A program made the position numbers and the translations under genes. 34,550 bases of DNA from an uncultured Alteromonadales bacterium. Lineage in GTDB: Bacteria > Pseudomonadota > Gammaproteobacteria > Pseudomonadales > Cellvibrionaceae. The stretch spans positions 1 to 34,550 of the forward strand of contig CALMJT010000231.1 of the NCBI GenBank assembly GCA_937864365.1, read 5' to 3'. Below, one piece after another: positions 23,983 to 33,903 of this stretch; the first letter of the stretch is position 1, and each line of letters starts with the position of its first letter. Under the pieces are notes generated by a model. The model was not told the DNA's origin, made no database searches, and saw nothing but the letters and a program-made list of their open reading frames with translations.

Positions 23983-26900
23983 ATGACCTTTAATGGAACA
24001 AAGCACACTCAATTGATTGGCAAGGTAGTAAAAAGACAACAATCACCCAAAGCCATAGAATCACTGCTATCCAATATTACACAGTCTTTTATACTCCGCG
24101 AAAATCAAGGCATATCAGAAAAAAGCGTCTGTTTTTTTGTTTCAAAAAAAACATTTTATGAACCGGAATTGGAACTCTTAGCAAATTCAAACGCTGACCA
24201 AACCATAGAATATGTGCAGATTTCATCAATACCGTTAACACCTTTGGGTAAAGTTGATATTGCTAAATTAAAATTCTTGTACAGCTCAAATCAACTGATT
24301 TCAACCAAAACGCTCAACACCAACAATCAAGATAAATATTCTTTCTATTTTTTAGGTGAAGCGCAAGCAACAGCCAACTATATTCATCTGAATCAGTTAC
24401 AACCGCCAACAAATTCAAGGCAAAACAACTCAGACTCATTGATTGACCAAGATTTAAGAGATACAACTGAAAGTCAACAAGAACCACCGTTAGATTTTTT
24501 AGAAAACAATTTACCTTCATCGGAGACACACACCCAACCCTGTGCAACACAAGACCAAGGGCCTTTTACTTTAATAGAATTATTGGCATTAAGAGCCGAG
24601 CAAATTCAATCTCCTGAATTAATATTTCTCGACGAATTAGGTCAAATAGACAACACCTACTCGTGCAAAGCGTTATTATTACAAGTAAAAATACTGGCTA
24701 AACATCTACAACTAACACACAATGATAATCCTTATCTTATAATTCACACACGCGATCTAAGTCATTCACTTATAGCATTTTGGTCTGCTATTTATTCTGG
24801 ATTAATTCCCGTTATTACCAATGCCTGGCAAAACTCAGAACCCAGCGAAAATGATTGGGAAAAATTTGATTATGTTCGCCGACAACTTGGCGACCCCATT
24901 ATTATTTCTGATCAATTATCCATAAAGACGTTAACCAAACTCTATAACGAAAAATCTAAACAACTGAATATCATTGATAATACCTTAGCAACTCGTACCT
25001 TAGATATTGTTAGCACTCTAGAGAATTCAACAAATAACCTAATCGCACTTAGAAAAATCACTCAACCCAAACCAGACGACGTTGCATTTTTGTGTTTAAC
25101 CTCAGGCAGCACAGGTATGCCGAAATTTGTAGAGTTAACACACAAGAATATTTTGGCAAGAAGTAAAGGCGCTGCGCATTTATGGGAAAATCAACCCAGC
25201 GATAAAACCTTGAACTGGCTACCCTTCGACCACATTGGCAGCATTTCTGACTGGCATATCAGAGGTTTGGTATGTGGTTGTACTACAGTTTATGCACCCA
25301 CAGAATTGGTACTTAATAATCCGTTAAATTGGTTAGACACCATTGATCGCCTACGCATTACGCACACATGGGCGACGGATTCCGCCTATAAAATGATTAT
25401 TAATGCACTTAAATCTAATCGCGATTCACGATTTTGGGATTTATCCTGCGTTAATACGTTATTAAACGCCGCAGAACCCATTGCAGAATCCACCGCCAAA
25501 GAACTTATTTCGCAATTGAGCGACTACCAACTACCTAAAAATTGCCTAATGCCCGCCTTCGGCATGGCCGAGCTCGGATCGGGCGTGACCTATTCTAGGC
25601 CAAAAGAAAACACCTTTAAAAAACAAATTACCGTAGAACGAGCAAGCACTAATAAATCACTACTTAAGATTGTACAAATCGGCACACCGGGAAGCGTGGC
25701 TTATACAAGTCTTGGCCCAACCATACCCGGTATGGGGGTTCGCGCAATTGATAAAGATGGCAATGTTTTACCCGAGCTATCTATTGGTGAAATTCAATTT
25801 AAAGGTTCTTCGCTATCCAACGGTTATTTTAATAACCAAGTTGCAAACCAAGGCTTATTTTCTGAAGATGGCTGGTTAAATACCGGAGACAAAGGTTTTA
25901 TTTATAACAAGGAATTATTTTTAACTGGCAGAAGTAAAGACACCTTAATTATAAACGGCAAAAATTATAATCCCATTGATTTTGAAGTTATTGTCGATAA
26001 TTTAGCGAGTGTCGCTGCAGGTTACACAGCCGCAATACAAGCCAAAAAGCCTGGTCAAACTAGCGAAAGCCTGATTGTATTTTTTTGTCCAAACAACTCA
26101 ACTCTAGCTAACAATGATTTAAAAACCATTATTGACGATATAGAAAAAGCGTTCTCCAAACACCATCAGTTAAAGCCTGATTATATTCTGCCGGTTGCTA
26201 AAGACGATATTCCCAAAACCAGCATCCAAAAAATTCAGCGCTCGAAATTAGTTCATCAGGTTGAGGATGGTAACTTTGAAGAACTCTGCGAAAAAATTGA
26301 TGTACTTACCGAAAATAACCGAACCGTAAGAGAATGCTTTACCGAACTCAGTTGGGTGAACGATATTGGCGAAGCCGATCTAAAAATTGAACGCCACAAT
26401 ACAATTTTACTGATCAGAGAAATAACTAGCGAAATTGAAGCTCTAATAAAGGCTGTATTACAAACATCTCGATCGCTACTTGTTATCAGCGAAGCTTCTT
26501 TATTATCATCCTTAAACTTGGTAGAGGCAGATAGCAATCTAGTACTCGTGAGTCTTCATCAAGAAAATTTTTGTGATCAACTCAGTGAATGGCTTGATAA
26601 TAACAGCTTTACACAAAACGTATTTTTAGATCTTTCACTAACTGCTAAAGCGTGCAATCTTGATGAAGACATAGAAGCGATTATTGCTGATCACAACACG
26701 GTTCTTAATCAAGTAAATCAGAGCCAAGTTTTTGCCAAATACATTTGTCAATATTTGCTCATCGGTAGATCAGACCATATTGATGAAATTACCTTTTGGT
26801 CGTTATCCAGTTACTACTTAACTGGCATTCGTAGCCTACTCAACCAAATTGATCTTGAGTCAACAACCGGTGCAGAAACTCCAGAGAAATTTTATAAATC

Positions 26901-29112
26901 GATTTATTTTAAAGACATCGATAATAATTGTGAGAACTACTGGTTAGATACCCTACTCTTTGAGTTAAGCCATTGTGGCAGTGCCGATGAAGTACGTTAT
27001 GATCAATTATCATCCTTTAAAACAACAGATACTAGCAACAAACTGGCACGACAAACTAAAAAGCTCTCCGCTGTTAATTTATGGAATCAAAAAAATACAT
27101 CATTACCGCTACAACAAAATACTTGGGTTTTGGTAACCGGCGGTTTAGGTGCCATAGGTTTTGAGGTTTGCAAATGGTTACAAAACCACAACATTAATTT
27201 ATTGGTTACCGGCTCTAAAACCAAATCCGAAATTCATTCTAGAGAAAATATCGACATTAGAGACCGTTATCAACATCTGGAAAATAATGGTAATTTTATT
27301 TATCAACCCCATAAGATCTCAAAGGCTAAAACATTTTTGTCTGCCATTGACCGTTGGCAACAAGAATTAGGTGCAAGCATATCGGGTGTTTTTCACCTTG
27401 CTGGTACCGCCACTGCGGATGACGATATACATATATCGAACGCAGATTTTAAAAAAATATGGCTAGCCAAAGTCGAGGGAACAAAAGCCATTTGTGAATT
27501 GCAACAGCACGATCCAAATTTAGTGGCCGTGTTATTTTCATCAATAATGGCCGACAGCAGATTATTTGGCTCACCCGCCTATTGTGCAGCCAATCGTTAT
27601 CTTCAAGAACTGGCATTACAACAACAAATCAATGCGTATAAAACCTATGCAATCGCCTGGTCTGCCTGGAAAAACCTAGGATTATCGCACAATACATCAT
27701 CGGCGCTACTACAAAAGCTCGGTGTAGAAGCGCTTACCAGTGATTCTGGTATCGCTGTTTTAGAAGCGTATTTGCGACAACAACCTCAAAACATTCTGGT
27801 AGGCGTTGATTCTAATGCGGCCAATTTTAGAGCGCAAAATAGCGAACAAAACCACAGTATTCATCGTTTATTGTGTGTTCACCCTCGCGAGGCCTCTAAC
27901 GCACTAGGCGATTTTGAAAGGGTAAAAACGCCCATTAAAACCCAAATAAATGGCGGCCTATCTGTTGATACTCTCAATATCGAGAGCCTACCACACATGG
28001 TTACCGCCCAGTACAGCGGCGTAAACTACAAGCAGTTACGCGATTTATTTGTTGTTGAACAAAGCGAAGCTGTAAAACCAACAAACGAGATACAACATAA
28101 ACTGCACGAAATTTGGCAACGTATTTTAAATCACTCGGATTTTGGCGTATCCGATAATTTTTATTTGGTTGGTGGCTCCTCTATGCTGTCAGCAGCAGTT
28201 GTTACCGCCATAAAGCAGCACTGGAAAATCGAAATCAATAAACACGATGCCATTAATGCTACGACCATTCTGCAACAAGAAGCCCTAATCACAGAAAAAA
28301 CGAGTCCTTCGATATATTTAGATACAGCGCCAGTCTCGAAATCTCAACAATTACACGAACGCAAAGACGAGGTTATTTGCCTACAAAATAACACCAACAA
28401 TACACCTTTCTTTTGTTTATGCGGCATTGGTATTTATGCCGAACTCGCCCAGGCACTGCAAAACGTAGCACCGGTATACGCGATTTATCTGTATATGGAA
28501 GATCGAGCACTCGAAAAAGACGAGTTGTTAGATGTAAACATTATGGCAAAAGCCTACGTTGAGTCTATAAAAAAAGTGCAAAGTACCGGGCCTTATCGCC
28601 TTTTAGGTTTGTCTTTTGGCGGTGTTTTAGCGTATGAAGTTGCCAACCTGTTGATCTCGCAGGGAGACGATGTAGAACTGGTTGGTGTACTGGATTTTAT
28701 TCTGCCCGAAAACCTAGCCGCCCCCAATTTCTTCAACGACCTTAAATTTCACTTAAAAGATAAATCTAAACGTGTTTTCAGAAATGCATTACGCCTTGTG
28801 CAACATGTTAACAAAAGCTTTCAACTAAAACCCGACACCGTAGAAGTTCATTATCGCCGAGCTTTTGAACACCATAAAAGTTACCTAAAACCTTGGCAAT
28901 ATCCCGACAAACTTGTTGTTTTCAGAGCCAAAGACGAACCTCACCATAAAGGTAAAAGCGCTCAAATTTGCGGAGGCTGGAACCAACTGAATACCGTTAG
29001 CAAGAATATTGAATCCTATTTAATCGACGGTGACCACTTGGGAATTCTTCGCGATTCTGGCCCAAAACAAATTGCCAGTCTTATCGAAGACAAATTAGCG
29101 CGTTTGAAATAG
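23983..29112 (+). CDS. single-module A-KR-PCP-TE synthetase (NRPS/PKS-like)
   Basis: A 1709-residue assembly-line enzyme. Residues 1-100 look like a detached adenylation C-terminal subdomain (ISSIPLTPLGKVDIAKL, about 79-95). The adenylation domain follows, about 200-770: A3 LTSGSTGMPK (372-381), A5 FGMAE (526-530), A7 GWLNTGDKG with Asp636, A8 LTGRSKDT (647-654), and A10 PKTSIQKIQR with Lys750. It lacks the Asp usual for amino-acid-selecting pockets as far as I can see, and resembles acyl/aryl-acid and keto-acid adenylating domains. A ketoreductase comes next (structural half about 775-1040, VTGGLGAIG at 1051-1059, catalytic Lys1163, Ser1187, Tyr1200, Asn1204). The carrier domain has GGSS (attachment Ser1400), and a thioesterase has GLSFGG Ser1544, Asp1571 and His1685. 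There is no condensation domain. It presumably activates, reduces and releases one carboxylic acid, and needs a phosphopantetheinyl transferase from elsewhere. Confidence 0.92.
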   Translation: MTFNGTKHTQLIGKVVKRQQSPKAIESLLSNITQSFILRENQGISEKSVCFFVSKKTFYEPELELLANSNADQTIEYVQISSIPLTPLGKVDIAKLKFLYSSNQLISTKTLNTNNQDKYSFYFLGEAQATANYIHLNQLQPPTNSRQNNSDSLIDQDLRDTTESQQEPPLDFLENNLPSSETHTQPCATQDQGPFTLIELLALRAEQIQSPELIFLDELGQIDNTYSCKALLLQVKILAKHLQLTHNDNPYLIIHTRDLSHSLIAFWSAIYSGLIPVITNAWQNSEPSENDWEKFDYVRRQLGDPIIISDQLSIKTLTKLYNEKSKQLNIIDNTLATRTLDIVSTLENSTNNLIALRKITQPKPDDVAFLCLTSGSTGMPKFVELTHKNILARSKGAAHLWENQPSDKTLNWLPFDHIGSISDWHIRGLVCGCTTVYAPTELVLNNPLNWLDTIDRLRITHTWATDSAYKMIINALKSNRDSRFWDLSCVNTLLNAAEPIAESTAKELISQLSDYQLPKNCLMPAFGMAELGSGVTYSRPKENTFKKQITVERASTNKSLLKIVQIGTPGSVAYTSLGPTIPGMGVRAIDKDGNVLPELSIGEIQFKGSSLSNGYFNNQVANQGLFSEDGWLNTGDKGFIYNKELFLTGRSKDTLIINGKNYNPIDFEVIVDNLASVAAGYTAAIQAKKPGQTSESLIVFFCPNNSTLANNDLKTIIDDIEKAFSKHHQLKPDYILPVAKDDIPKTSIQKIQRSKLVHQVEDGNFEELCEKIDVLTENNRTVRECFTELSWVNDIGEADLKIERHNTILLIREITSEIEALIKAVLQTSRSLLVISEASLLSSLNLVEADSNLVLVSLHQENFCDQLSEWLDNNSFTQNVFLDLSLTAKACNLDEDIEAIIADHNTVLNQVNQSQVFAKYICQYLLIGRSDHIDEITFWSLSSYYLTGIRSLLNQIDLESTTGAETPEKFYKSIYFKDIDNNCENYWLDTLLFELSHCGSADEVRYDQLSSFKTTDTSNKLARQTKKLSAVNLWNQKNTSLPLQQNTWVLVTGGLGAIGFEVCKWLQNHNINLLVTGSKTKSEIHSRENIDIRDRYQHLENNGNFIYQPHKISKAKTFLSAIDRWQQELGASISGVFHLAGTATADDDIHISNADFKKIWLAKVEGTKAICELQQHDPNLVAVLFSSIMADSRLFGSPAYCAANRYLQELALQQQINAYKTYAIAWSAWKNLGLSHNTSSALLQKLGVEALTSDSGIAVLEAYLRQQPQNILVGVDSNAANFRAQNSEQNHSIHRLLCVHPREASNALGDFERVKTPIKTQINGGLSVDTLNIESLPHMVTAQYSGVNYKQLRDLFVVEQSEAVKPTNEIQHKLHEIWQRILNHSDFGVSDNFYLVGGSSMLSAAVVTAIKQHWKIEINKHDAINATTILQQEALITEKTSPSIYLDTAPVSKSQQLHERKDEVICLQNNTNNTPFFCLCGIGIYAELAQALQNVAPVYAIYLYMEDRALEKDELLDVNIMAKAYVESIKKVQSTGPYRLLGLSFGGVLAYEVANLLISQGDDVELVGVLDFILPENLAAPNFFNDLKFHLKDKSKRVFRNALRLVQHVNKSFQLKPDTVEVHYRRAFEHHKSYLKPWQYPDKLVVFRAKDEPHHKGKSAQICGGWNQLNTVSKNIESYLIDGDHLGILRDSGPKQIASLIEDKLARLK

Positions 29113-29153
29113 ATGTTTACTTTTTCGTCTTTAATAAATTAACTCAAATACTG

Positions 29154-29198
29154 TAGGAACCTCTGTTGAATTCACGGTAATTTAACTAGAGGTTCCTA
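29154..29198 (+). repeat. solo hairpin of the repeat family after the synthetase gene
   Basis: A 45-base palindromic copy bounded by TA: TAGGAACCTCTGTTGAATTC and ...TTTAACTAGAGGTTCCTA. The arms AGGAACCTCT and AGAGGTTCCT pair perfectly over ten bases. It stands 41 bases after the stop codon and could form the transcript end. The rest of the gap to 29481 is AT-rich and otherwise empty. Confidence 0.8.
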
Positions 29199-29481
29199 TA
29201 AATTTTATTTCTAACACTTTTTTCACTATCTTTTAGATGCTCATTTAAATATTCACATAAATACATTTTAATAAATAATCGATTAATTTACATACCTGCC
29301 TGCACCAAACCGAATAAGCCCGATTAATCAATAAACAACAAGTTAAAATATTGTAAAAAATCCAATTAAAAAAGAATTTACAGTATTAATTTATTCTCTG
29401 GTAAATAAAATCCCCATCCGAACTCATCACCACGAATAATAATTTTTTTATTATTCGCGCTTAACATTCAGGATGAAACGT

Positions 29482-30126
29482 ATGAAAGGGAAGACAGTTC
29501 TTATTGTTGGTGGCACCTCAGACATTGGTTTTGCTCTTGCAAAAAAAGTATCCGACGCCGGCGCTAGAGTTATTGTCTCATCAAGATCAAAACATAAAGA
29601 GTCTTATAACTTCGATTATATTCCCGTCGATTTAACTGTTGACAGCGACGTTGCCGATTTAGTAGGCATCGCCGGTAATATTGATCACTTAGCCATTACC
29701 ATTAAATCACCATTAGTCGTCGAAAACTTTTTAGAAATTAATAACAATGATGTGCGTAATGCCTTTGAAACTAAATTTTGGGGCCAATACAATTTAGTCA
29801 AAAAAATCCACAAGAATATCAATATCGGCGGCAGCATTACCATGACCTCCGGCTCGCTCGGCATAAAGCCTCACAAAGGCTTTTCGACCATGAGTGCCGT
29901 TGCCGGTGCAATTGATTCCTTGTGCCGATCTTTAGCGCTTGAGCTGGCACCACTGCGCGTAAACTCAGTAAGCCCAGGTTTTAAAACCCTCGAAGAATTA
30001 AAAGACAAAATTCCATTAGGACTAGGCACCAGCCAACAAATGGCTAACTCTTATTTTTATTTAATGAATGACGACTACGTAACGGGAACCAACTTAATTA
30101 CCGACGGTGGCGCACTGCTGGTTTAA
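29482..30126 (+). CDS. SDR-family protein lacking the catalytic Tyr and Lys
   Basis: A 214-residue short-chain dehydrogenase/reductase. The nucleotide-binding start is KTVLIVGGTSDIGFALAKKV (4-23), and the helix ends SLALELAPLRVNSVSPGF, then YVTGTNLITDGGALLV, all classical SDR features. The catalytic region is altered. Where SDRs have Y-x-x-x-K this one has M137-S-A-V-A141, and aligning it as a FabI-like Y-x(6)-K puts Phe134 and Ala141 there. The NNAG motif is also changed (DHLAITIKS). It may therefore bind NAD(P) without ordinary reduction, act as a scaffold, or catalyse something else. I start at the second ATG because AGG lies nine bases before it. It follows the synthetase on the same strand after 369 bases and may share its pathway. 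Confidence 0.88.
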   Translation: MKGKTVLIVGGTSDIGFALAKKVSDAGARVIVSSRSKHKESYNFDYIPVDLTVDSDVADLVGIAGNIDHLAITIKSPLVVENFLEINNNDVRNAFETKFWGQYNLVKKIHKNINIGGSITMTSGSLGIKPHKGFSTMSAVAGAIDSLCRSLALELAPLRVNSVSPGFKTLEELKDKIPLGLGTSQQMANSYFYLMNDDYVTGTNLITDGGALLV

Positions 30127-30167
30127 GAACGGCTAGCTTAAGAACGATTAGTTAAAGAACATCTAAT
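30123..30167. repeat. three tandem copies of a 15-base unit
   Basis: TTAAGAACGGCTAGC, TTAAGAACGATTAGT and TAAAGAACATCTAAT follow one another, starting at the stop codon of the SDR gene. Each copy except the first falls outside the gene. Confidence 0.7.
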
Positions 30168-30213
30168 TAGCCGAGGAATAGATTAAGCGCTATTTTTCTT
30201 ATTATTTAAATAT

Positions 30214-30693
30214 TCAATTAACCGTTTTTACTTTAGAAAACGCACCTTTTAGCGCAAAAAATAACAACAACTGCGCAACAATAAAAATGTAGTATTTTAA
30301 ATAAGTGCCGGTCATCAATACCGCCATTGAGTTCGCATAATTACCAGACAAACTTAAAACTGTGTACTGAACTATTAAAAAAGTCGCTAAAACTATAGCA
30401 AGTGTCACATCCAGAGACAATCGCGACATCCAAGTCGCGACCAGGGTTAATGGCAACACTGCCACAAAATACCCACAATAACGGATCGCCGTTATTACCC
30501 AATCACCGTACAAATACCAGCCATTAATTGTGCTGGTCACCAACATCTTAGGTACAAAGGTTCGAAAGATTTCGTTGACCAACCAAGATAGCGGTATGGC
30601 TAGTACAACAATCCACAATAGTTTTTTAATAAACACGGCGGTGGTTTGAGTTGTCTGTGAGGTTTTTTCTGATTGAGTAAGTTCGTTTTGCAA
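30214..30693 (-). CDS. hypothetical inner-membrane protein, four spans
   Basis: A 159-residue membrane protein of unknown role with four likely membrane spans: KLLWIVVLAIPLSWLV (about 24-40), YCGYFVAVLPLTLVATW (about 73-90), LDVTLAIVLATFLIVQYTVL (about 94-113) and YYIFIVAQLLLFFALKG (about 134-150). Between the first two lies the WYLYGDWVITAIR loop. The start is a TTG without a clear ribosome-binding site, and no better start exists before the first span. It converges with the SDR gene. Confidence 0.7.
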   Translation of the reverse strand: MQNELTQSEKTSQTTQTTAVFIKKLLWIVVLAIPLSWLVNEIFRTFVPKMLVTSTINGWYLYGDWVITAIRYCGYFVAVLPLTLVATWMSRLSLDVTLAIVLATFLIVQYTVLSLSGNYANSMAVLMTGTYLKYYIFIVAQLLLFFALKGAFSKVKTVN

Positions 30694-30730
30694 TGGAAAA
30701 TCCGTTATAGGTGCGCGAATTTTAGTAGCT

Positions 30731-30875
30731 TTAGATTAATTGACGGTGATTTAATCGACAGTAGAAATTAAAAATGCGACTTTCAATTGCTTCACAATTT
30801 TAATTGCATACCGCTCTTAAATTGGCGACACATCCTTGTGCCGCGGTGGCTCTAGATCAGTTAGAGCTGCTTTTA
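30731..30875 (+). repeat. full-length copy of the TA-bounded repeat family
   Basis: It starts with TTTAGATTAATTGACGGTGA and ends GTTAGAGCTGCTTTTA. It keeps TGATTTAATC, AGAAATTAAAAATGCGAC, TTGCTTCACAATTTTAATTG and the internal hairpin GCGACACATCCTTGTGCCGC. In that hairpin the single change leaves a G-U pair on the minus-strand RNA. It ends 4 bases before the ygiQ-like stop codon's complement, so it directly follows that gene. Confidence 0.82.
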
Positions 30876-30879
30876 TTTG

Positions 30880-33144
30880 TTAACGACGCTTGGTCGGCGG
30901 TCTATTAGGGCCACGACCCGCAGAACCACCGGTTGGTTTTCTGCGCGAACCGGCACTGGCACTGGGTTTATTTTTTCCGGCAAGACCTTGTTGGCGTTTA
31001 TCGCCGCGCGCAGGTCTTGGTTTTATGCCTTTACGAACGCGATATTCTTCATTTTCGCCGGGAACCAGTTTTTTATCGCCCACACCAATAAGATCTTCTC
31101 GACCCATTTCACGCAAGGCTTCGCGCAATTTCGCCCAATTGGCCGGGTCGTGATAACGCAAAAACGCCTTTTGCACGCGACGTTCTTCGGTGTTTTTGGG
31201 GCTGTATATTTTTTCTGATTTATAGGTAATGCGTTTTAACGGATTACGACCGGAATAGTACATCGCTGTGGCCAGCGACATAGGCGACGGATAAAACGTT
31301 TGTACCTGATCGACTTCGAAACCGTGGGTTTTTAACCAAACCGCAAGGTTCATCATGTCTTCGTCTTCGCAACCGGGATGTGCGGCAATAAAGTACGGAA
31401 TTAAATATTGTTTTTTACCCGCTTCTTTTGAGTATTTATAAAACATTTTCTCAAAACGAGCATAGGTTCCCATGCCGGGCTTCATCATTTTGCTCAGCGT
31501 ATTTTGTTCGCTGTGCTCGGGCGCAATTTTTAAATAGCCACCCACATGATGCGTCACCAATTCTTTAACGTATTCTGGGTCTTCCACAGCAAGGTCGTAA
31601 CGCAGGCCCGAGGCAATCGCGATGGTATGCACACCTTCAACCGCACGCGCCTTGCGATAAAGCTGCGTGGTTTCGGAGTGATCGGTTTTTAAATTCGGAC
31701 AAATTTCTGGGTAAACACAGCTCAGCTTACGGCAGTTGGCTTGAATATTTGGATCTTTGCAGTTGAGCTTATACATGTTTGATGTAGGCCCGCCCAAATC
31801 CGAAATCGCACCGGTAAATCCGGGAACCTTATCGCGAATTTCTTCAATTTCTCGCAAAATCGATTCGTGCGAACGGCTTTGAATAATTCGGCCTTCGTGT
31901 TCGGTGATAGAACAAAAAGTACAACCACCAAAACAACCACGCATAATGTTGACCGAGGTTTTGATCATATCGTACGCAGGAATTCGCTTGCCCGCGTATT
32001 TAGGATGCGGAATGCGCGCATAAGGCAAACCAAACACCGCGTCCATTTCGTCGGTTTCTAATGGGATTGGCGGCGGGTTTACCCAAATTTCTTTATTGCC
32101 GTGTTTTTGAATTAACGCACGGGCGTTATGAGGGTTTGATTCTTGATGCAGCACTCGCGAAGCGTGGGCGTACAACACCGAATCTTTAGAGACCTTTTCA
32201 AAGCTGGGTAAACGAATACAGGTTTGATCGGGATTCAACTCTTGCTCGTAGCGGCGCAACGGCATGGGCACAATACGCACCACATCACTGCGCTCGGCAG
32301 GTGCGTCTTCGGTGTTTTCACCAACATTTTTGCTGTCAATAACATTACCGTCGGCATCAACTTTTTGTTGCTGATGCACGGTTTCATAGGGGCTTGGAAT
32401 CTGGTCTATTTTTCCCGGCCAATCGATACGCGAAGAATCCAGCTCAGAGTAACCACCCGGCGTGTGATCAATCAACACCGTGGTACCGCGTAAATCTCTG
32501 ATAGAGGAAATAGGCTCGCCATCGGCTAAGCGGTGGCTCAATTCAACAATGGCGCGCTCGGCGTTACCGTACAGAAGAATATCGGCGGTAGAATCCACCA
32601 AAACCGAGCGGCGCACACTGTTGCTCCAATAATCGTACTGGGCAATACGACGCAGGCTTGCCTCAATACCACCAATCACGATGGGCACGTCTTTCCAGCA
32701 GGCCTTACAGCGCTGGCTGTACACAATTACCGCGCGATCTGGGCGCTTACCGGCCTCACCTAAGGGCGTGTAGGCGTCGTCGCTGCGCAAACGCAAGTCA
32801 GCGGTGTAGGCGTTAATCAGCGAATCCATATTTCCGGCGGTAACACCAAAATACAAATTCGGCTTACCTAAAGCCATAAAATCATCGTTAGAACGCCAAT
32901 CGGGCTGGCTGATAATGCCCACCCGAAAGCCCTGCGCCTCTAACAAGCGCCCCATAACCGCCATACCAAATGACGGATGATCAACATAGGCATCACCAGT
33001 GACGATAATAATATCGCAGCTGTCCCAGCCGAGTTGTTCCATTTCTTGTCGCGAGGTTGGTAAAAACGGCGCGGCTCCAAAGCATTCCGCCCAATACTTG
33101 GGGTAAGAGAACAAATGGGGCGCAGTTTTAGGGGCAGATTTCAT
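30880..33144 (-). CDS. ygiQ: YgiQ-family radical SAM protein
   Basis: A 754-residue radical SAM protein of the YgiQ family, whose reaction is unknown. The N-terminal domain matches YgiQ closely ([52 protein letters not shown]). The iron-sulfur cluster motif is [18 protein letters not shown], a CxxxCxxC. A further Cys-rich stretch ([15 protein letters not shown]) follows, as in the family. The C-terminal 50 residues are Arg/Lys/Gly/Pro-rich and basic, suggesting RNA contact. I use the ATG ([12 protein letters not shown]). A GTG four codons earlier is possible. It has a full repeat copy after its stop. Confidence 0.95.
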   Translation of the reverse strand: MKSAPKTAPHLFSYPKYWAECFGAAPFLPTSRQEMEQLGWDSCDIIIVTGDAYVDHPSFGMAVMGRLLEAQGFRVGIISQPDWRSNDDFMALGKPNLYFGVTAGNMDSLINAYTADLRLRSDDAYTPLGEAGKRPDRAVIVYSQRCKACWKDVPIVIGGIEASLRRIAQYDYWSNSVRRSVLVDSTADILLYGNAERAIVELSHRLADGEPISSIRDLRGTTVLIDHTPGGYSELDSSRIDWPGKIDQIPSPYETVHQQQKVDADGNVIDSKNVGENTEDAPAERSDVVRIVPMPLRRYEQELNPDQTCIRLPSFEKVSKDSVLYAHASRVLHQESNPHNARALIQKHGNKEIWVNPPPIPLETDEMDAVFGLPYARIPHPKYAGKRIPAYDMIKTSVNIMRGCFGGCTFCSITEHEGRIIQSRSHESILREIEEIRDKVPGFTGAISDLGGPTSNMYKLNCKDPNIQANCRKLSCVYPEICPNLKTDHSETTQLYRKARAVEGVHTIAIASGLRYDLAVEDPEYVKELVTHHVGGYLKIAPEHSEQNTLSKMMKPGMGTYARFEKMFYKYSKEAGKKQYLIPYFIAAHPGCEDEDMMNLAVWLKTHGFEVDQVQTFYPSPMSLATAMYYSGRNPLKRITYKSEKIYSPKNTEERRVQKAFLRYHDPANWAKLREALREMGREDLIGVGDKKLVPGENEEYRVRKGIKPRPARGDKRQQGLAGKNKPSASAGSRRKPTGGSAGRGPNRPPTKRR

Positions 33145-33515
33145 AGTCGATAACACACTAGCCAGATAAACGGCGTATTCTCACAAATTATTGTAGAAAG
33201 TCATAGACAAATTCCGAGAAAACCGTACGAATAATGACCCTTGTGCAATCATGGAAATACGCTTTCAAACCATTGTTAACCCACTGTTCAGTGCTTGTTG
33301 TTTCATGATCAAACCATTTTATTTACAGACAAGATATTATGGCAGATCTCGGAGGTTAATCAGAGGTTCCTAAAGGTGATCTTGCTTCCATATTGCGGCG
33401 AATGGACTAATTTCTAAGACTGTAATTGATCCAGTGTTTTAGATTATGGAAGTAGATATAGCGTCAAAAAAACGTAGCAAACATTTTAAAAACTTATCAT
33501 ACAAGACTGCGATTA
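33145..33515. other. gap upstream of the ygiQ-like gene
   Basis: 371 bases containing a solo repeat hairpin at 33344-33372 and no supported gene. A 61-codon frame at 33446-33631 overlaps the YCII-type gene on the other strand and is not protein-like. The promoter of the ygiQ-like gene should lie at about 33160-33300. Confidence 0.45.
33344..33372 (+). repeat. solo right-end hairpin of the repeat family
   Basis: AGATCTCGGAGGTTAATCAG then AGGTTCCTA matches the right end of full copies (ACTCTAGGTTAATCAGAGTTTCCTA). The left arm is worn. Confidence 0.6.
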
Positions 33516-33860
33516 TTAGCCATAAAAGGGACGAATTTCTACAGAGGCACGGCACGCCATGGCAGCTTTTCGAGCCCATTCCTGAGCGGATTTTAGATCA
33601 GGGCACTCTAACACCCACAAGCCATCTATAAACTCAGAAGCTTTGATATAGGACTCTTCAGATTCGGTAATTACATTGTTTGAATCATATTTAAAACATT
33701 TTGCGTATTCAATTGGCATCAAACCGCCTACAAAAATCTGAACCCCCGACGCTATCATTTCTGAATTTAAAGCATCTATGGCCTTCATCATGGCTTGATC
33801 CACAACGACATTTGCATCAAAGCCAATGTCTCGAAAAACTGTTATTAAGAATTTAGCCAT
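33516..33860 (-). CDS. YCII/DGPF-type small protein
   Basis: A 114-residue protein of the YCII-related (DGPF) group of small alpha/beta barrels. It starts MAKFLITVFRDIGFD and contains NSEMIASGVQIFVGGLMP, the helix-strand pattern in which these proteins place the product-like GGL. It ends FIDGLWVLECPDLKSAQEWARKAAMACRASVEIRPFYG, where the A..WA.....A.....VEIRP pattern is typical. Their enzymology is mostly unknown. GGAGGTG precedes the ATG at a good distance. It is separated by 43 bases from the membrane-protein gene upstream on the same strand. Confidence 0.85.
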   Translation of the reverse strand: MAKFLITVFRDIGFDANVVVDQAMMKAIDALNSEMIASGVQIFVGGLMPIEYAKCFKYDSNNVITESEESYIKASEFIDGLWVLECPDLKSAQEWARKAAMACRASVEIRPFYG

Positions 33861-33903
33861 ATTTTCACCTCCATTACAGAGTCATCCAGAAGTAATCTGC
33901 TCA

